DNA of 10,092 nucleotides, taken from positions 1-10,092 of the forward strand of contig DASPFV010000184.1 of the NCBI GenBank assembly GCA_035620975.1, given 5' to 3'. Every line of letters begins with the position of its first letter. Positions within the stretch are counted from its first letter, which is position 1. A program made the translations under genes and the position numbers. Below the pieces are notes generated by a model, which saw only the letters and a list, made by a program, of their open reading frames with translations, searched no databases and had not been told where the DNA came from. This document shows positions 1 to 6,164 of this stretch, piece after piece. The stretch comes from DASPFV01 sp035620975 (GTDB lineage Bacteria > Acidobacteriota > Vicinamibacteria > Vicinamibacterales > 2-12-FULL-66-21).

Positions 1-81
1 AGACTGCCGCTGTTCCGCTCGACCGGCCCCTCGATCGCCGAGGCCGTCGAACAGGCGCTGCAGGGCTTCGGTCTCCGGTGA
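1..81 (+). CDS. C-terminal end of a probable antitoxin partnered with the PIN toxin (partial)
   Basis: Only the last 26 codons and a TGA stop are inside the window; the start lies upstream. The tail reads LPLFRSTGPSIAEAVEQAL and then ends. Antitoxins paired with PIN toxins often finish with a short proline-containing strand followed by a helix of the pattern S/T-x-x-x-V-x-x-A-L, which binds and blocks the toxin, and this tail fits. The stop codon overlaps the GTG start of the next gene in the sequence GTGA, the usual layout of an antitoxin-toxin pair. The DNA-binding domain is not visible, so the antitoxin class cannot be named. The call rests mostly on the neighbour. Confidence 0.5.
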   Translation, partial: RLPLFRSTGPSIAEAVEQALQGFGLR

Positions 82-497
82 TCGTGCTGGACACTGGAGG
101 GCTGTACGCGGCGCTCGACGCCAACGAAACGCTGCACGGCCGGGCGGTCGCCTCCCTCGTCGCGGCGCGGCCTCCGCGCGTTCTCTCACCGTTCGTTCTC
201 GCAGAACTGGACTACTTGATCGCCAGTCGAGTCGGGCAGCAGGCGCAGCTGGCCCTGATTGACGAGATCACCCGCGGGGCCTATCAGCTCGAGCCCTTCT
301 CTTCCGAGGACGTCGGCCACGCCAGGCGAATCATGGAGCGGTACGCCGACCTTCAGATCGGCTTGGCGGACGCGTCGGTTGTCGTTCTCGCGAATCGCCA
401 CCGAACGTTGGACCTGCTGTGCACCGACGAGCGTCACTTCCGGGCGCTCCGGGGCATGGGCGGCAAATCGTTCCGGCTGCTGCCGTTCGACGCCTGA
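78..497 (+). CDS. vapC: PIN-domain ribonuclease toxin, VapC type
   Basis: This 139-residue protein has the length and motif order of a PIN-domain toxin. Such proteins cleave RNA with a metal centre held by a few acidic residues. Visible are D5 in the opening strand (IVLDTGGLYAALD), E43 in LAELDYLI, D98 in GLADAS and D117 in CTDERHF, which together make a complete acidic quartet. The GTG start at 78 is chosen because it forms a four-base overlap with the upstream stop and places the catalytic strand at the very N-terminus, as in the family. No strong ribosome site is seen, consistent with translational coupling to the antitoxin. The gene looks intact, unlike the decayed PIN gene at the other end of the window. 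The cellular RNA target cannot be told from the sequence. Confidence 0.85.
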   Translation: MIVLDTGGLYAALDANETLHGRAVASLVAARPPRVLSPFVLAELDYLIASRVGQQAQLALIDEITRGAYQLEPFSSEDVGHARRIMERYADLQIGLADASVVVLANRHRTLDLLCTDERHFRALRGMGGKSFRLLPFDA

Positions 498-761
498 CGT
501 TACTGGCTGGTGCCTCGACCGGCCGATCCGCCGTGACGACCTGTCCCGGCCACGCTCACGCCATGTCGTGAGCCCGCATCATCCGCAGCTCGATTTCTTC
601 CTACCGCGTTCGGATGGTAGGCAAGCCCGCCGCCAGGGCGCGCGAGAGCACGCCGAGAAGCAGCAACGGATAGAACACAACACGTCTCCGAGGCGACAGC
701 CCGCCAGCACGATCCAAGGAACAAGACCCGGAAAACCCAGGAATTCTCCCACGACTTCGCA

Positions 762-787
762 TCCCGCGTTTCCTATTCTGCGCGGGA
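762..787. repeat. Seven-base inverted repeat with a 12-base loop
   Basis: TCCCGCG at 762-768 is the exact reverse complement of CGCGGGA at 781-787, and the loop between them is T-rich. It could form a hairpin on either strand, but no run of T follows, so it is not a standard terminator. Chance is a real alternative in DNA this rich in G and C. Confidence 0.25.
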
Positions 788-916
788 CCCACCGGAGCTC
801 TCCAGGCGCGGTGAGGACAGAGTTGCGGCGGGCACTCGAGCTCCGACCCGGCCGTGCCGCAGCTGACTTCCGATGTCGAGGAGAAGATGCCATGCGGTGG
901 GGCAGTCGGATTCATC

Positions 917-922
917 AAGGAG
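917..922 (+). promoter_or_regulatory. Ribosome binding site that fixes the lipoprotein start
   Basis: AAGGAG lies six bases before the ATG at 929. The in-frame ATG at 854 has no comparable site, and starting there would bury the signal peptide behind 25 unrelated residues. This decides the start codon of the beta-helix gene. Confidence 0.7.
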
Positions 923-928
923 CCGAAC

Positions 929-1825
929 ATGAGAGTCACGCTCATCGCCTTCAGCGTCATCGTTCTCGTGGCCTGCGACAGCCGGCCGCCGCTGCCCGGC
1001 GGTCCCTCCAGCGTTCCGGATGCGCTTCGGCCCGCGGCTCCAGCGGCACCAACCGACACAGCATCCGGTCAACCGAACACCGGCCCCCACGGGTCTCACG
1101 ACGTGGGTGCCGTCGTCGCCTGCGGCGCAACGATCGTCTCGAACACGAGGCTCGGTCACGACCTGGCATGCCCGGCTGGCGGTCTCGTCATCGGTGCCGA
1201 CGGAATCACGCTCGATCTCAACGGGCACACAATCAGCGGCGCGGATACCGGTAACGGCATCACCATCATCGGGCGACGACACGTCTCGGTTGTCGGAGGC
1301 ACGGTCAGGAACTTTGCCGCCGGGATGCTCGTGATGAATTCGACCGGCGTGCTCATCAAGCACGACACGCTGCTGGAGAACACGGATGGCGTCGATTGTC
1401 AGGCCGGCTGTGCGGAGAACACCATCAAGGAGAGCGAATTCCGGGATAATCGGGCGCGCGGGGTCATGCTCCGGAGCGGAAGCATCCGGAACGAGGTCAA
1501 AGAAAACACGTTCGCGGGGAACCGCGTCGGCGTCCTCCTCTTCGGGGCTGTTGATACGGTCGTCAAGGAAAACATGATCTCCGACAGCGGGCTCGCGGGC
1601 ATCCGCATCAACGTGCTCGCCACGGGGAATCTCGTGAAGGAGAACAGAGCCAGCTCGAACCCGGCCGGGATCGAGTTCCTCGTGACGCCGACAGGTTCTG
1701 CCAGAGGCAATTCTGTCGTCGAGAATACGCTCGCCGCGAATGCGTGCGGCCTGAAGGGCCCCACGAGCGGCAATACCATCAGAGAGAACAAGTTCCAAGG
1801 GAATGGCGCCGACAGCTGCGCCTGA
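929..1825 (+). CDS. Right-handed beta-helix lipoprotein (NosD/PbH1-like repeats)
   Basis: A 298-residue exported protein of unknown substrate. Residues 1-16 form a lipoprotein signal ending in LVAC, so C16 would be lipidated. The next residue is Asp, which in Enterobacteria keeps lipoproteins in the inner membrane; whether that rule holds here is unknown. A Pro/Ser/Ala-rich linker covers about 17-57. From about 60 the chain is a parallel beta-helix, opening with a strand pair around LDLNGHTISG (95-104). Rungs of roughly 20-25 residues follow, carrying N-x-V/I-K/R-E-N steps near 163, 188, 210, 234, 261 and 282. Such Asn ladders are typical of pectate-lyase-like and NosD-like folds, which often bind or cut polysaccharide. 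No catalytic motif is recognisable. Cys pairs C65/C81 and C157/C161 might form disulfides. It ends 98 bases before the convergent FHA gene. Confidence 0.8.
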   Translation: MRVTLIAFSVIVLVACDSRPPLPGGPSSVPDALRPAAPAAPTDTASGQPNTGPHGSHDVGAVVACGATIVSNTRLGHDLACPAGGLVIGADGITLDLNGHTISGADTGNGITIIGRRHVSVVGGTVRNFAAGMLVMNSTGVLIKHDTLLENTDGVDCQAGCAENTIKESEFRDNRARGVMLRSGSIRNEVKENTFAGNRVGVLLFGAVDTVVKENMISDSGLAGIRINVLATGNLVKENRASSNPAGIEFLVTPTGSARGNSVVENTLAANACGLKGPTSGNTIRENKFQGNGADSCA

Positions 1826-1923
1826 CTTTGTCCGCGCTGGAGTGGAAGTCGGGTCCCCCGGCGTTTGTGCGCGGCGTAGTGAATCGCGGGGACAGCTTGT
1901 TCCCGGGGACGGTGGTTCCTCCG
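1826..1923. other. Gap between two converging genes, with an imperfect hairpin
   Basis: The lipoprotein gene and the FHA regulator end facing each other here, so a two-way terminator is expected. The best structure is GGGACA (1889-1894) against TGTTCCC (1898-1904), a stem with one bulged base and a three-base loop. There is no T run after it on either strand, so the terminator role is only a guess. Confidence 0.25.
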
Positions 1924-2571
1924 CTAGGAGCGATGCGTTTGAGTGGAGCTGGTGATCCCCAGCAGCCGGAACTTGAGCGGCACTGATCCGAGGCGGAGCT
2001 CGTCGCCGTCCGTGAGTATCGAAGGCTCGGCCAGGCGCTCGCCGCGCAAGTACGTGCCGTTCTTGCTCCCGAGATCCTCAATCGTCGCGGTGTGTCCGCC
2101 GATGCGGATCCGCGCGTGGTGTCGGGACACGGTCGGCGACTCGAGCCAGACCGCCACGTCGCGGTCGCGCCCCAGCAGGTGTTCTCCCTCGTCCAGGGAC
2201 ACCTGCCCTCCGTCCCAGATCACCCAGCACCGGGGGCGGTCGCCGGGCGCCGGCCGCGTCTGCGGCTCGATGACGGCACCCTTGAAGGCGTAGCCGAACC
2301 GATGGACGGTCCGCACGAACCGGGACCGCCGCGACGTCTCGCCCAGAGCGCTGCGCAACTCCGCCACCAGGCTCGTGAGCGTCGCGTCCGACACGAAGGT
2401 GGACGGCCAGAGCCGCTCGTGCAGCTGGGCCTTCGAGAGCGCGGCCGGCCGGCACTCGATCAGCAGCCGGAGCAGCTCGAACGCCTTGGGTGACAGATGC
2501 CGCTCGGTGTCGCCGTGCCTCAATTGACGACTCTCGGTGTCGAGCGTGAACCTGCCAAACCGCACCTGCAT
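1924..2571 (-). CDS. Winged-helix DNA-binding protein with C-terminal FHA domain
   Basis: A 215-residue regulator with two domains. Residues 1-97 match the OmpR/PhoB C-terminal winged helix: VRFGRFTLD opening sheet, LSPKAFELLRLLIE helix, and the closing hairpin RFVRTVHRFGYAF. There is no receiver domain. Residues about 112-205 form an FHA domain, a phosphothreonine-binding module, with the full signature of GR at 134-135, SRHH at 149-152 and NGT at 171-173. The protein should bind DNA and be steered by a phosphothreonine partner. The large Ser/Thr kinase upstream on the same strand is the obvious candidate. The ATG at 2571 is preferred over an in-frame TTG at 2613 because GAGGG lies about five bases before it and family members begin right at this strand. 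It probably has its own promoter in the gap after the kinase. Confidence 0.87.
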   Translation of the reverse strand: MQVRFGRFTLDTESRQLRHGDTERHLSPKAFELLRLLIECRPAALSKAQLHERLWPSTFVSDATLTSLVAELRSALGETSRRSRFVRTVHRFGYAFKGAVIEPQTRPAPGDRPRCWVIWDGGQVSLDEGEHLLGRDRDVAVWLESPTVSRHHARIRIGGHTATIEDLGSKNGTYLRGERLAEPSILTDGDELRLGSVPLKFRLLGITSSTQTHRS

Positions 2572-2636
2572 CGGGCCCTCACCGCGCAGCGGGATCTCCC
2601 AGGAATTTCCCAAGGACTCACGATGGTCGGAGCTTC

Positions 2637-2665
2637 ATATTAGTCGGATTCCGCCGTCGACAGGT
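2637..2665 (-). promoter_or_regulatory. Candidate promoter for the winged-helix/FHA gene
   Basis: Read on the minus strand, TAATAT (2642-2637) could be a -10 box, with ACCTGT (2665-2660) 17 bases before it as a poor -35. The -35 overlaps the end of the 13-base palindrome at 2663-2675, which would suit a promoter needing an activator or being repressed there. The predicted transcript starts near 2630, leaving about 60 untranslated bases. Hexamer matches are weak. Confidence 0.25.
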
Positions 2666-2686
2666 GACAGTCACCGGGCATAGACT
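2657..2686 (+). promoter_or_regulatory. Candidate forward promoter with a palindrome in its spacer
   Basis: TCGACA (2657-2662) matches the -35 consensus at five of six bases. TAGACT (2681-2686) matches the -10 consensus at four of six, with an 18-base spacer. The spacer contains the perfect palindrome at 2663-2675. Transcription would start near 2693, just ahead of the ribosome site and ATG of the 38-codon gene at 2722. It was found by eye only. Confidence 0.33.
2663..2675. repeat. Perfect 13-base palindrome, possible operator
   Basis: GGTGAC-A-GTCACC is an exact inverted repeat around one central base. It sits inside candidate promoters on both strands in the gap between the kinase and FHA genes, a good position for a dimeric regulator. 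Which protein would bind it is unknown. PhoB-type winged helices usually prefer direct repeats, so the FHA regulator is not the obvious binder. Confidence 0.45.
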
Positions 2687-2721
2687 GACGCCTGCCGCGG
2701 CGAGTCTTCCGGGAGGGGCCC

Positions 2722-2838
2722 ATGCGCCCATGGATCCTGCTGTGGGGCGCCATGCTGTGCGGGGCTCGAGGCTGCGACCCTACGCCCGCAGTTCCTCGCC
2801 CGAGGGGCTTCGGACGTGCCGGCCATCCCCCGTGCTGA
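2722..2838 (+). CDS. Possible small membrane-anchored or lipoprotein-like peptide, 38 aa
   Basis: A short frame starts at ATG 2722 with GGAGG five bases ahead and ends in TGA. The product begins M-R-P and continues with a hydrophobic stretch (WILLWGAMLCGA, residues 4-15), then RGCDPTPAVPRP and a basic, proline-rich tail. The end of the hydrophobic stretch resembles a lipobox ending at C18, but Arg at -2 is unusual. A candidate promoter and palindromic operator precede it, and its stop lies 20 bases from the end of the convergent kinase gene. I recognise no family. It could equally be the worn leader of a lost lipoprotein gene or chance. The case for it is the promoter, ribosome site and signal-like start appearing together. 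Confidence 0.3.
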   Translation: MRPWILLWGAMLCGARGCDPTPAVPRPRGFGRAGHPPC

Positions 2839-2851
2839 CTTCTGAACGACA

Positions 2852-2867
2852 GCGCCGTCATCGGCGC
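2852..2867 (-). terminator. Hairpin across the kinase stop codon
   Basis: GCGCCG (2852-2857), a four-base loop, and CGGCGC (2862-2867) form a perfect six-base stem that includes the end of the kinase gene. No T run follows on the minus strand, so it would be a weak intrinsic terminator at best. It could instead stabilise the 3' end of the message. Confidence 0.25.
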
Positions 2868-5542
2868 AGGGCGGCGGGCCAGTTGAGGAAGACGGAGATC
2901 GGAGGGGCGGCAGCCTCCCGCGTCACGTTGACCAGGAACCGCTGGCCGTCACTCGCGGGCGCATAGGTGATCTCGTTTCGCGCGCCACCCTCCTTCATCT
3001 GGAGCTTGAACAGACCGCGCGGAGCACCGGCGGTGAACCCGCCGTTGGTCTGGACCGGGACCGCCATCAGCGTGTGGTCGCTGGCCAGGTAGAAGAGCTC
3101 CCTCTCGTCGCGCCGCCACTGGGGCCACCTTCCGCCGCTGGTCGAGATAGGTATGAATCCGGCTCCACGGGTCGGGAAGGCGTCGACGTAGACCTCCAGC
3201 CGACCCGATTGGTCCGACGAATACGCCATCCACCGTCCGTCGGGGGACAGCACGCCGTCGTGTTCGTTGAACTGGGTCCGCAGGTAGAGCGCTGGCGCCC
3301 CCGCTTCGCCACCCGGCAGTTGCGGTGCCGGCATCGTCCATACGTCCCAGAGCGTCTTCTGGCCACGGCTCCCGAACACGATGTGCTTGCCGTCCGGAGA
3401 CCAGTCGGTCATCTGCTGACGCTCGCGCTCGTCCGACGACGGGAAGAGCGGCACCTCCGTGGTGCTGCCCCTGACTCCCTTCAGGTACGTGGTGGCCCCT
3501 GTGTCCTCCCGGGTGGACCCGTACAGGATGTACCGACCATCGGGCGACCAGAGGCCCATGATGTCCAGCCCGGGATTGGTGGTGAGCCGCTCCTTGTCGC
3601 CTCGAGTGGCGTCGATGAGCCACACCTCCTGGGATTGCCTGTCCGGATCGATGCGATGGGCTCCGATGGTGGTTCCGTCAGGCGACAGCACGGGTTTCTG
3701 GAACCCCACCGCACCAGGGACACTCGCAATCGGATTGCCGGCCCGATCGAACCAGACGAGCGATGTCGGATCCGGGCCGAGAGTCCCGTGAATCAGGCGG
3801 CCCGTTGCCGACACCGAGAAGTCGGCGCGTCCGAAGTTCGGATAGAACGGGACGCGTTCAGCGAGCGCCACGGGTTCTCCAACGAGCGCGAGACGCTTGG
3901 GGTCGAGCTCGTGCGCCAGTAGGGTTCCGGCCATGGACCCACCCTTGAACAGCATCACGTACCCGTCTGAGGCGTATGCAGCGCCCGCGTACAGCCCTTT
4001 TGCGAGCAGCGTGGTCTTCTCGCCCTGATCCAACGAGGCCACATGGATGCCGGGCTCTCTGAAGCGCCCGAAGTACAGGAAGTGGCGGCCATCGGGCAGA
4101 AAGCTGGGCCACAGACTCTCTGAATTCGACCGTTCGAATGTGAGCTCGGCGGGCACCCCGCCGCCCGAGGACACCTGATAGAGGTGCGCACCCCCCTCGG
4201 CGGAAAAGACAATCACTCCTGCGTGGTTCCAGGTTCCGCCCCGAGGGAGCACGGCATCGCACAGATCCAGTGGAGGCCCGCCATCGACGTTGATCCGCTT
4301 CAGGCGTTGATTGGCGAAAAACCCGATGGCGCGACTGTCCGGATTCCAGAAGGGGTACGCCGCCCCTTCCGTGCCCGCGAGCGGTTGAGCAGACATGGCA
4401 TCGAGCGCCTGCACCCACAGACGCTGTTGACCGTCGGAGCCGACCGCGACGTACACGACGCGCAGGCCATCGGGTGAGATCGTCACCGGTCCTCCGTTCC
4501 TGACCTCGGCCAGGGTGAGGCCTGGGGACGGTGTGAACGTCAGCCGGGCTACCGTCTCGTCGGCAGGCGAGCGGAAATACAACGCGATCGCGACGCCGGC
4601 TGCGGCGGCGAGAACCGCCAGCGACGCCATGCTCCAGAGAGCAGCGCGCCTGTCTCGTTGCGGCTGCATGACCGGCACGGACGCTGGGTTGCTGGCCACC
4701 CATCTGAGCTCCAGCACGAGGTCGCGCGCCGTCTGCCACCGATCCTCCGGATTCTTCGCCAGGCAGCGCGAGACGACGTGGTCGAGGCCCGGCGGCGCGA
4801 GCGGCTGCAGTGTCGAGATAGGCGCCGGATCGGTGTGCAGGATGGCGCCAATCAAGCTCGCCGCGGCCGCCCCCTGAAAGGCGCGCTGGCCCGTTGCCAT
4901 CTCGTAGACGAGGGCCCCAAAGGCAAAGATGTCGGTTCGTGCGTCGGTCTCTCGGCCTTCGAGCTGCTCCGGCGCCATGTAGGGATACGTCCCGAGCACC
5001 GCACCCTGTGCCGTCAACGGCGCGCTGCCGGACACGACTGTAGACAGCCCCGTCAAATCAGGGGTCGACTGCAGCTTGGAGAGGCCGAAGTCGAGCAGCT
5101 TGGCGCCGGACTTCGTCAGCATCACGTTGCCCGGCTTCAGATCGCGGTGGACCAGGCCCCGGCGGTGCGCGTGGTCCAGCGCGTCCGCCAGTTCGACGGC
5201 GTAGCGCAGCACGTCGGCGGCCGGCAGCGGCCCGCGAACCAGCCGGTCGGCGAGCGTCTGCCCCTCGACGTACTCCATCACCAGGAAGTCCACCTGGCCG
5301 TGCGCGCCGACATCGTGAAGGTCGCAGATGTGCGGGTGGTTCAGCGCGGCGACCGCCCGGGCCTCGCGCTCGAAGCGCTGGCGGCGCGCGTCGTCGGATG
5401 CCAGCTTCTCGGGCAATACCTTGAGGGCGACCAGGCGATCGAGGCGGGTGTCCCTGGCCTGGTAGACCTCGCCCATCCCCCCGGCACCAATCAGGCGCAG
5501 GATTTCGTAAGCGCCGAGGCGGGCCCCTGGCGCGAGGGACAT
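2858..5542 (-). CDS. Transmembrane Ser/Thr protein kinase with C-terminal PD40/TolB-like beta-propeller
   Basis: An 894-residue Hanks-type kinase. The kinase domain spans about 11-280. It shows the glycine loop GAGGMGEV (19-26), ATP-binding K41, helix-C Glu at about E60, catalytic HRDLKPGN (132-139, an RD kinase), metal-binding DFG (151-153) and APE (190-192), so it should be active. One membrane helix lies at about 301-323, leaving the kinase inside. Residues about 330-894 outside form a beta-propeller with SPDG-type blades at about 356, 400, 482, 620, 666, 715 and 766. This layout is common in Acidobacteriota and suggests that an external ligand controls the kinase; the ligand is unknown. 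The ATG at 5542 gives the usual N-terminus (GARLGAYEILRLIGAGGMGE) but has no clear ribosome site. The FHA regulator downstream is a likely target or reader. Confidence 0.94.
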   Translation of the reverse strand: MSLAPGARLGAYEILRLIGAGGMGEVYQARDTRLDRLVALKVLPEKLASDDARRQRFEREARAVAALNHPHICDLHDVGAHGQVDFLVMEYVEGQTLADRLVRGPLPAADVLRYAVELADALDHAHRRGLVHRDLKPGNVMLTKSGAKLLDFGLSKLQSTPDLTGLSTVVSGSAPLTAQGAVLGTYPYMAPEQLEGRETDARTDIFAFGALVYEMATGQRAFQGAAAASLIGAILHTDPAPISTLQPLAPPGLDHVVSRCLAKNPEDRWQTARDLVLELRWVASNPASVPVMQPQRDRRAALWSMASLAVLAAAAGVAIALYFRSPADETVARLTFTPSPGLTLAEVRNGGPVTISPDGLRVVYVAVGSDGQQRLWVQALDAMSAQPLAGTEGAAYPFWNPDSRAIGFFANQRLKRINVDGGPPLDLCDAVLPRGGTWNHAGVIVFSAEGGAHLYQVSSGGGVPAELTFERSNSESLWPSFLPDGRHFLYFGRFREPGIHVASLDQGEKTTLLAKGLYAGAAYASDGYVMLFKGGSMAGTLLAHELDPKRLALVGEPVALAERVPFYPNFGRADFSVSATGRLIHGTLGPDPTSLVWFDRAGNPIASVPGAVGFQKPVLSPDGTTIGAHRIDPDRQSQEVWLIDATRGDKERLTTNPGLDIMGLWSPDGRYILYGSTREDTGATTYLKGVRGSTTEVPLFPSSDERERQQMTDWSPDGKHIVFGSRGQKTLWDVWTMPAPQLPGGEAGAPALYLRTQFNEHDGVLSPDGRWMAYSSDQSGRLEVYVDAFPTRGAGFIPISTSGGRWPQWRRDERELFYLASDHTLMAVPVQTNGGFTAGAPRGLFKLQMKEGGARNEITYAPASDGQRFLVNVTREAAAPPISVFLNWPAALRR

Positions 5543-5563
5543 GGCTGTGTCGTTGCGGCGGCG

Positions 5564-5592
5564 ATTATATCGTCACCCGTGCTCGCTGGATT
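5564..5592 (-). promoter_or_regulatory. Candidate promoter of the kinase gene
   Basis: On the minus strand TATAAT (5569-5564) is an exact -10 consensus in an otherwise GC-rich stretch, about 22 bases before the kinase ATG. The -35 position at 17-base spacing (AATCCA, 5592-5587) is poor. The leader would be only about 15 bases, which agrees with the absence of a ribosome site. The strong -10 carries the call. Confidence 0.42.
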
Positions 5593-5621
5593 CGGGGAAT
5601 GAAGTTGTCCACCCCTGCTCC

Positions 5622-5647
5622 TTCAGAAGTTTTCAGCCTTTCTTCAG
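5622..5647 (+). promoter_or_regulatory. Three TTCAG direct repeats spaced by one DNA turn
   Basis: TTCAG occurs at 5622-5626, 5632-5636 and 5643-5647, spaced 10 and 11 bases apart and so on the same face of the helix. They lie in the 139-base gap between the divergent kinase and biosynthetic operon, 35-60 bases before the membrane-protein start. PhoB/OmpR-type winged helices bind direct repeats with this spacing, so a binding site for such a regulator, perhaps the FHA protein nearby, is possible. No clear forward -10 box was found. Confidence 0.4.
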
Positions 5648-5681
5648 GACTTGCAGGCGGGCCCCTGCGTATCCTCGGGGC

Positions 5682-6164
5682 ATGAACCGTTCGGTCGGCT
5701 GGGCGAGTATGGCCGTCGGCGTGGCCACGGGACTGGTCATGGGCCTGTGGTCCTTCGACGGGCCGTTGCCCGTGCCAACCTGGCTCGGTGACTACGGTGA
5801 CACGCCGCGCCAGCTGGCGCGCCTCGGGCACATCGCTTTTCTGGGCCTCGGCATCCTCAATCTGCTCCTCGCTCACGAACTGCCACGGTCGAGTCTCGGC
5901 CACCGGGGCAGGACCGTCGCCGCCGTGTCGATGAACGTCGGCAACGTCCTCCTGCCGATCGGCCTGTTTGCCGCGGCGGCATGGGCGCCGGCCAAGTACT
6001 TGCTGGGCATTCCTGCCACCAGCGTGTTCCTCGCCCTCTGCCTGGCGGCCTGGGGCGCGCGGCCGGTTCGGGTAAATCGCGGTCGTGCTGCGATGGACGA
6101 CGCCGACGGCACGACTGCGACCATGAGGGCTCGTCATGACCCGCAGTCTCTTCACTCTCTCTGA
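5682..6164 (+). CDS. Small four-helix integral membrane protein, function unknown
   Basis: A 160-residue protein with four likely membrane helices at about 5-25, 45-65, 79-101 and 105-126, and a polar, charged tail (about 128-160). The loop after the first helix carries LGDYGDTPRQLARLGH, and H50, H65 and N60 lie in or near the second helix. I recognise no named family and no catalytic signature. The ATG at 5682 is chosen because the first helix begins there; an in-frame ATG at 5541 would add 47 arginine-rich residues that overlap the kinase start. The gene overlaps the acyl ligase by 29 bases, so the two are probably co-translated. Context suggests a partner of the acyl pathway, such as an anchor, an acyl-product handler or a transporter subunit, but nothing proves this. 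Confidence 0.75.
   Translation: MNRSVGWASMAVGVATGLVMGLWSFDGPLPVPTWLGDYGDTPRQLARLGHIAFLGLGILNLLLAHELPRSSLGHRGRTVAAVSMNVGNVLLPIGLFAAAAWAPAKYLLGIPATSVFLALCLAAWGARPVRVNRGRAAMDDADGTTATMRARHDPQSLHSL

Larger units (their letters stand above)
498..928. other. Gene-free stretch between the PIN toxin and the beta-helix lipoprotein
   Basis: About 430 bases with no convincing gene on either strand. Open frames crossing it are arginine- and serine-rich, as expected from shadow frames in GC-rich DNA. The stretch includes an inverted repeat at 762-787 and, at its end, the ribosome site of the lipoprotein gene. No clear promoter hexamer pair was found. It may be the worn remains of a lost gene. Confidence 0.5.

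Noticed and set aside
601..780. Two minus-strand frames that, joined by a one-base shift, read as hydrophobic (around FYPLLLLGVL)
   Set aside because: It could be the remnant of a membrane protein gene, but no family is recognisable and GC-rich shadow frames often give Leu-rich runs. The evidence is too thin to list as a pseudogene.
259..1254. A 331-codon plus-strand open frame after the PIN gene
   Set aside because: It is Arg/Ser-rich without motifs and overlaps both the PIN gene and the lipoprotein gene in other frames.
773..1798. A 341-codon minus-strand open frame across the beta-helix gene
   Set aside because: It is rich in Arg and Asp with no motif, and is exactly opposite a gene with a signal peptide and regular repeats.
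2572..2613. A TTG start adding 14 residues to the FHA regulator
   Set aside because: The ATG at 2571 has a better ribosome site and begins at the conserved first strand.
5653..5668. A GCAGG/CCTGC hairpin before the membrane-protein gene
   Set aside because: The stem is five bases with a GC-rich loop and no further signs of a riboswitch or attenuator. Chance is likely in this base composition.
5541..5681. A longer N-terminus for the small membrane protein
   Set aside because: The extra 47 residues are Arg/Cys-rich, would overlap the divergent kinase start and its promoter, and precede a natural membrane-helix start at 5682.
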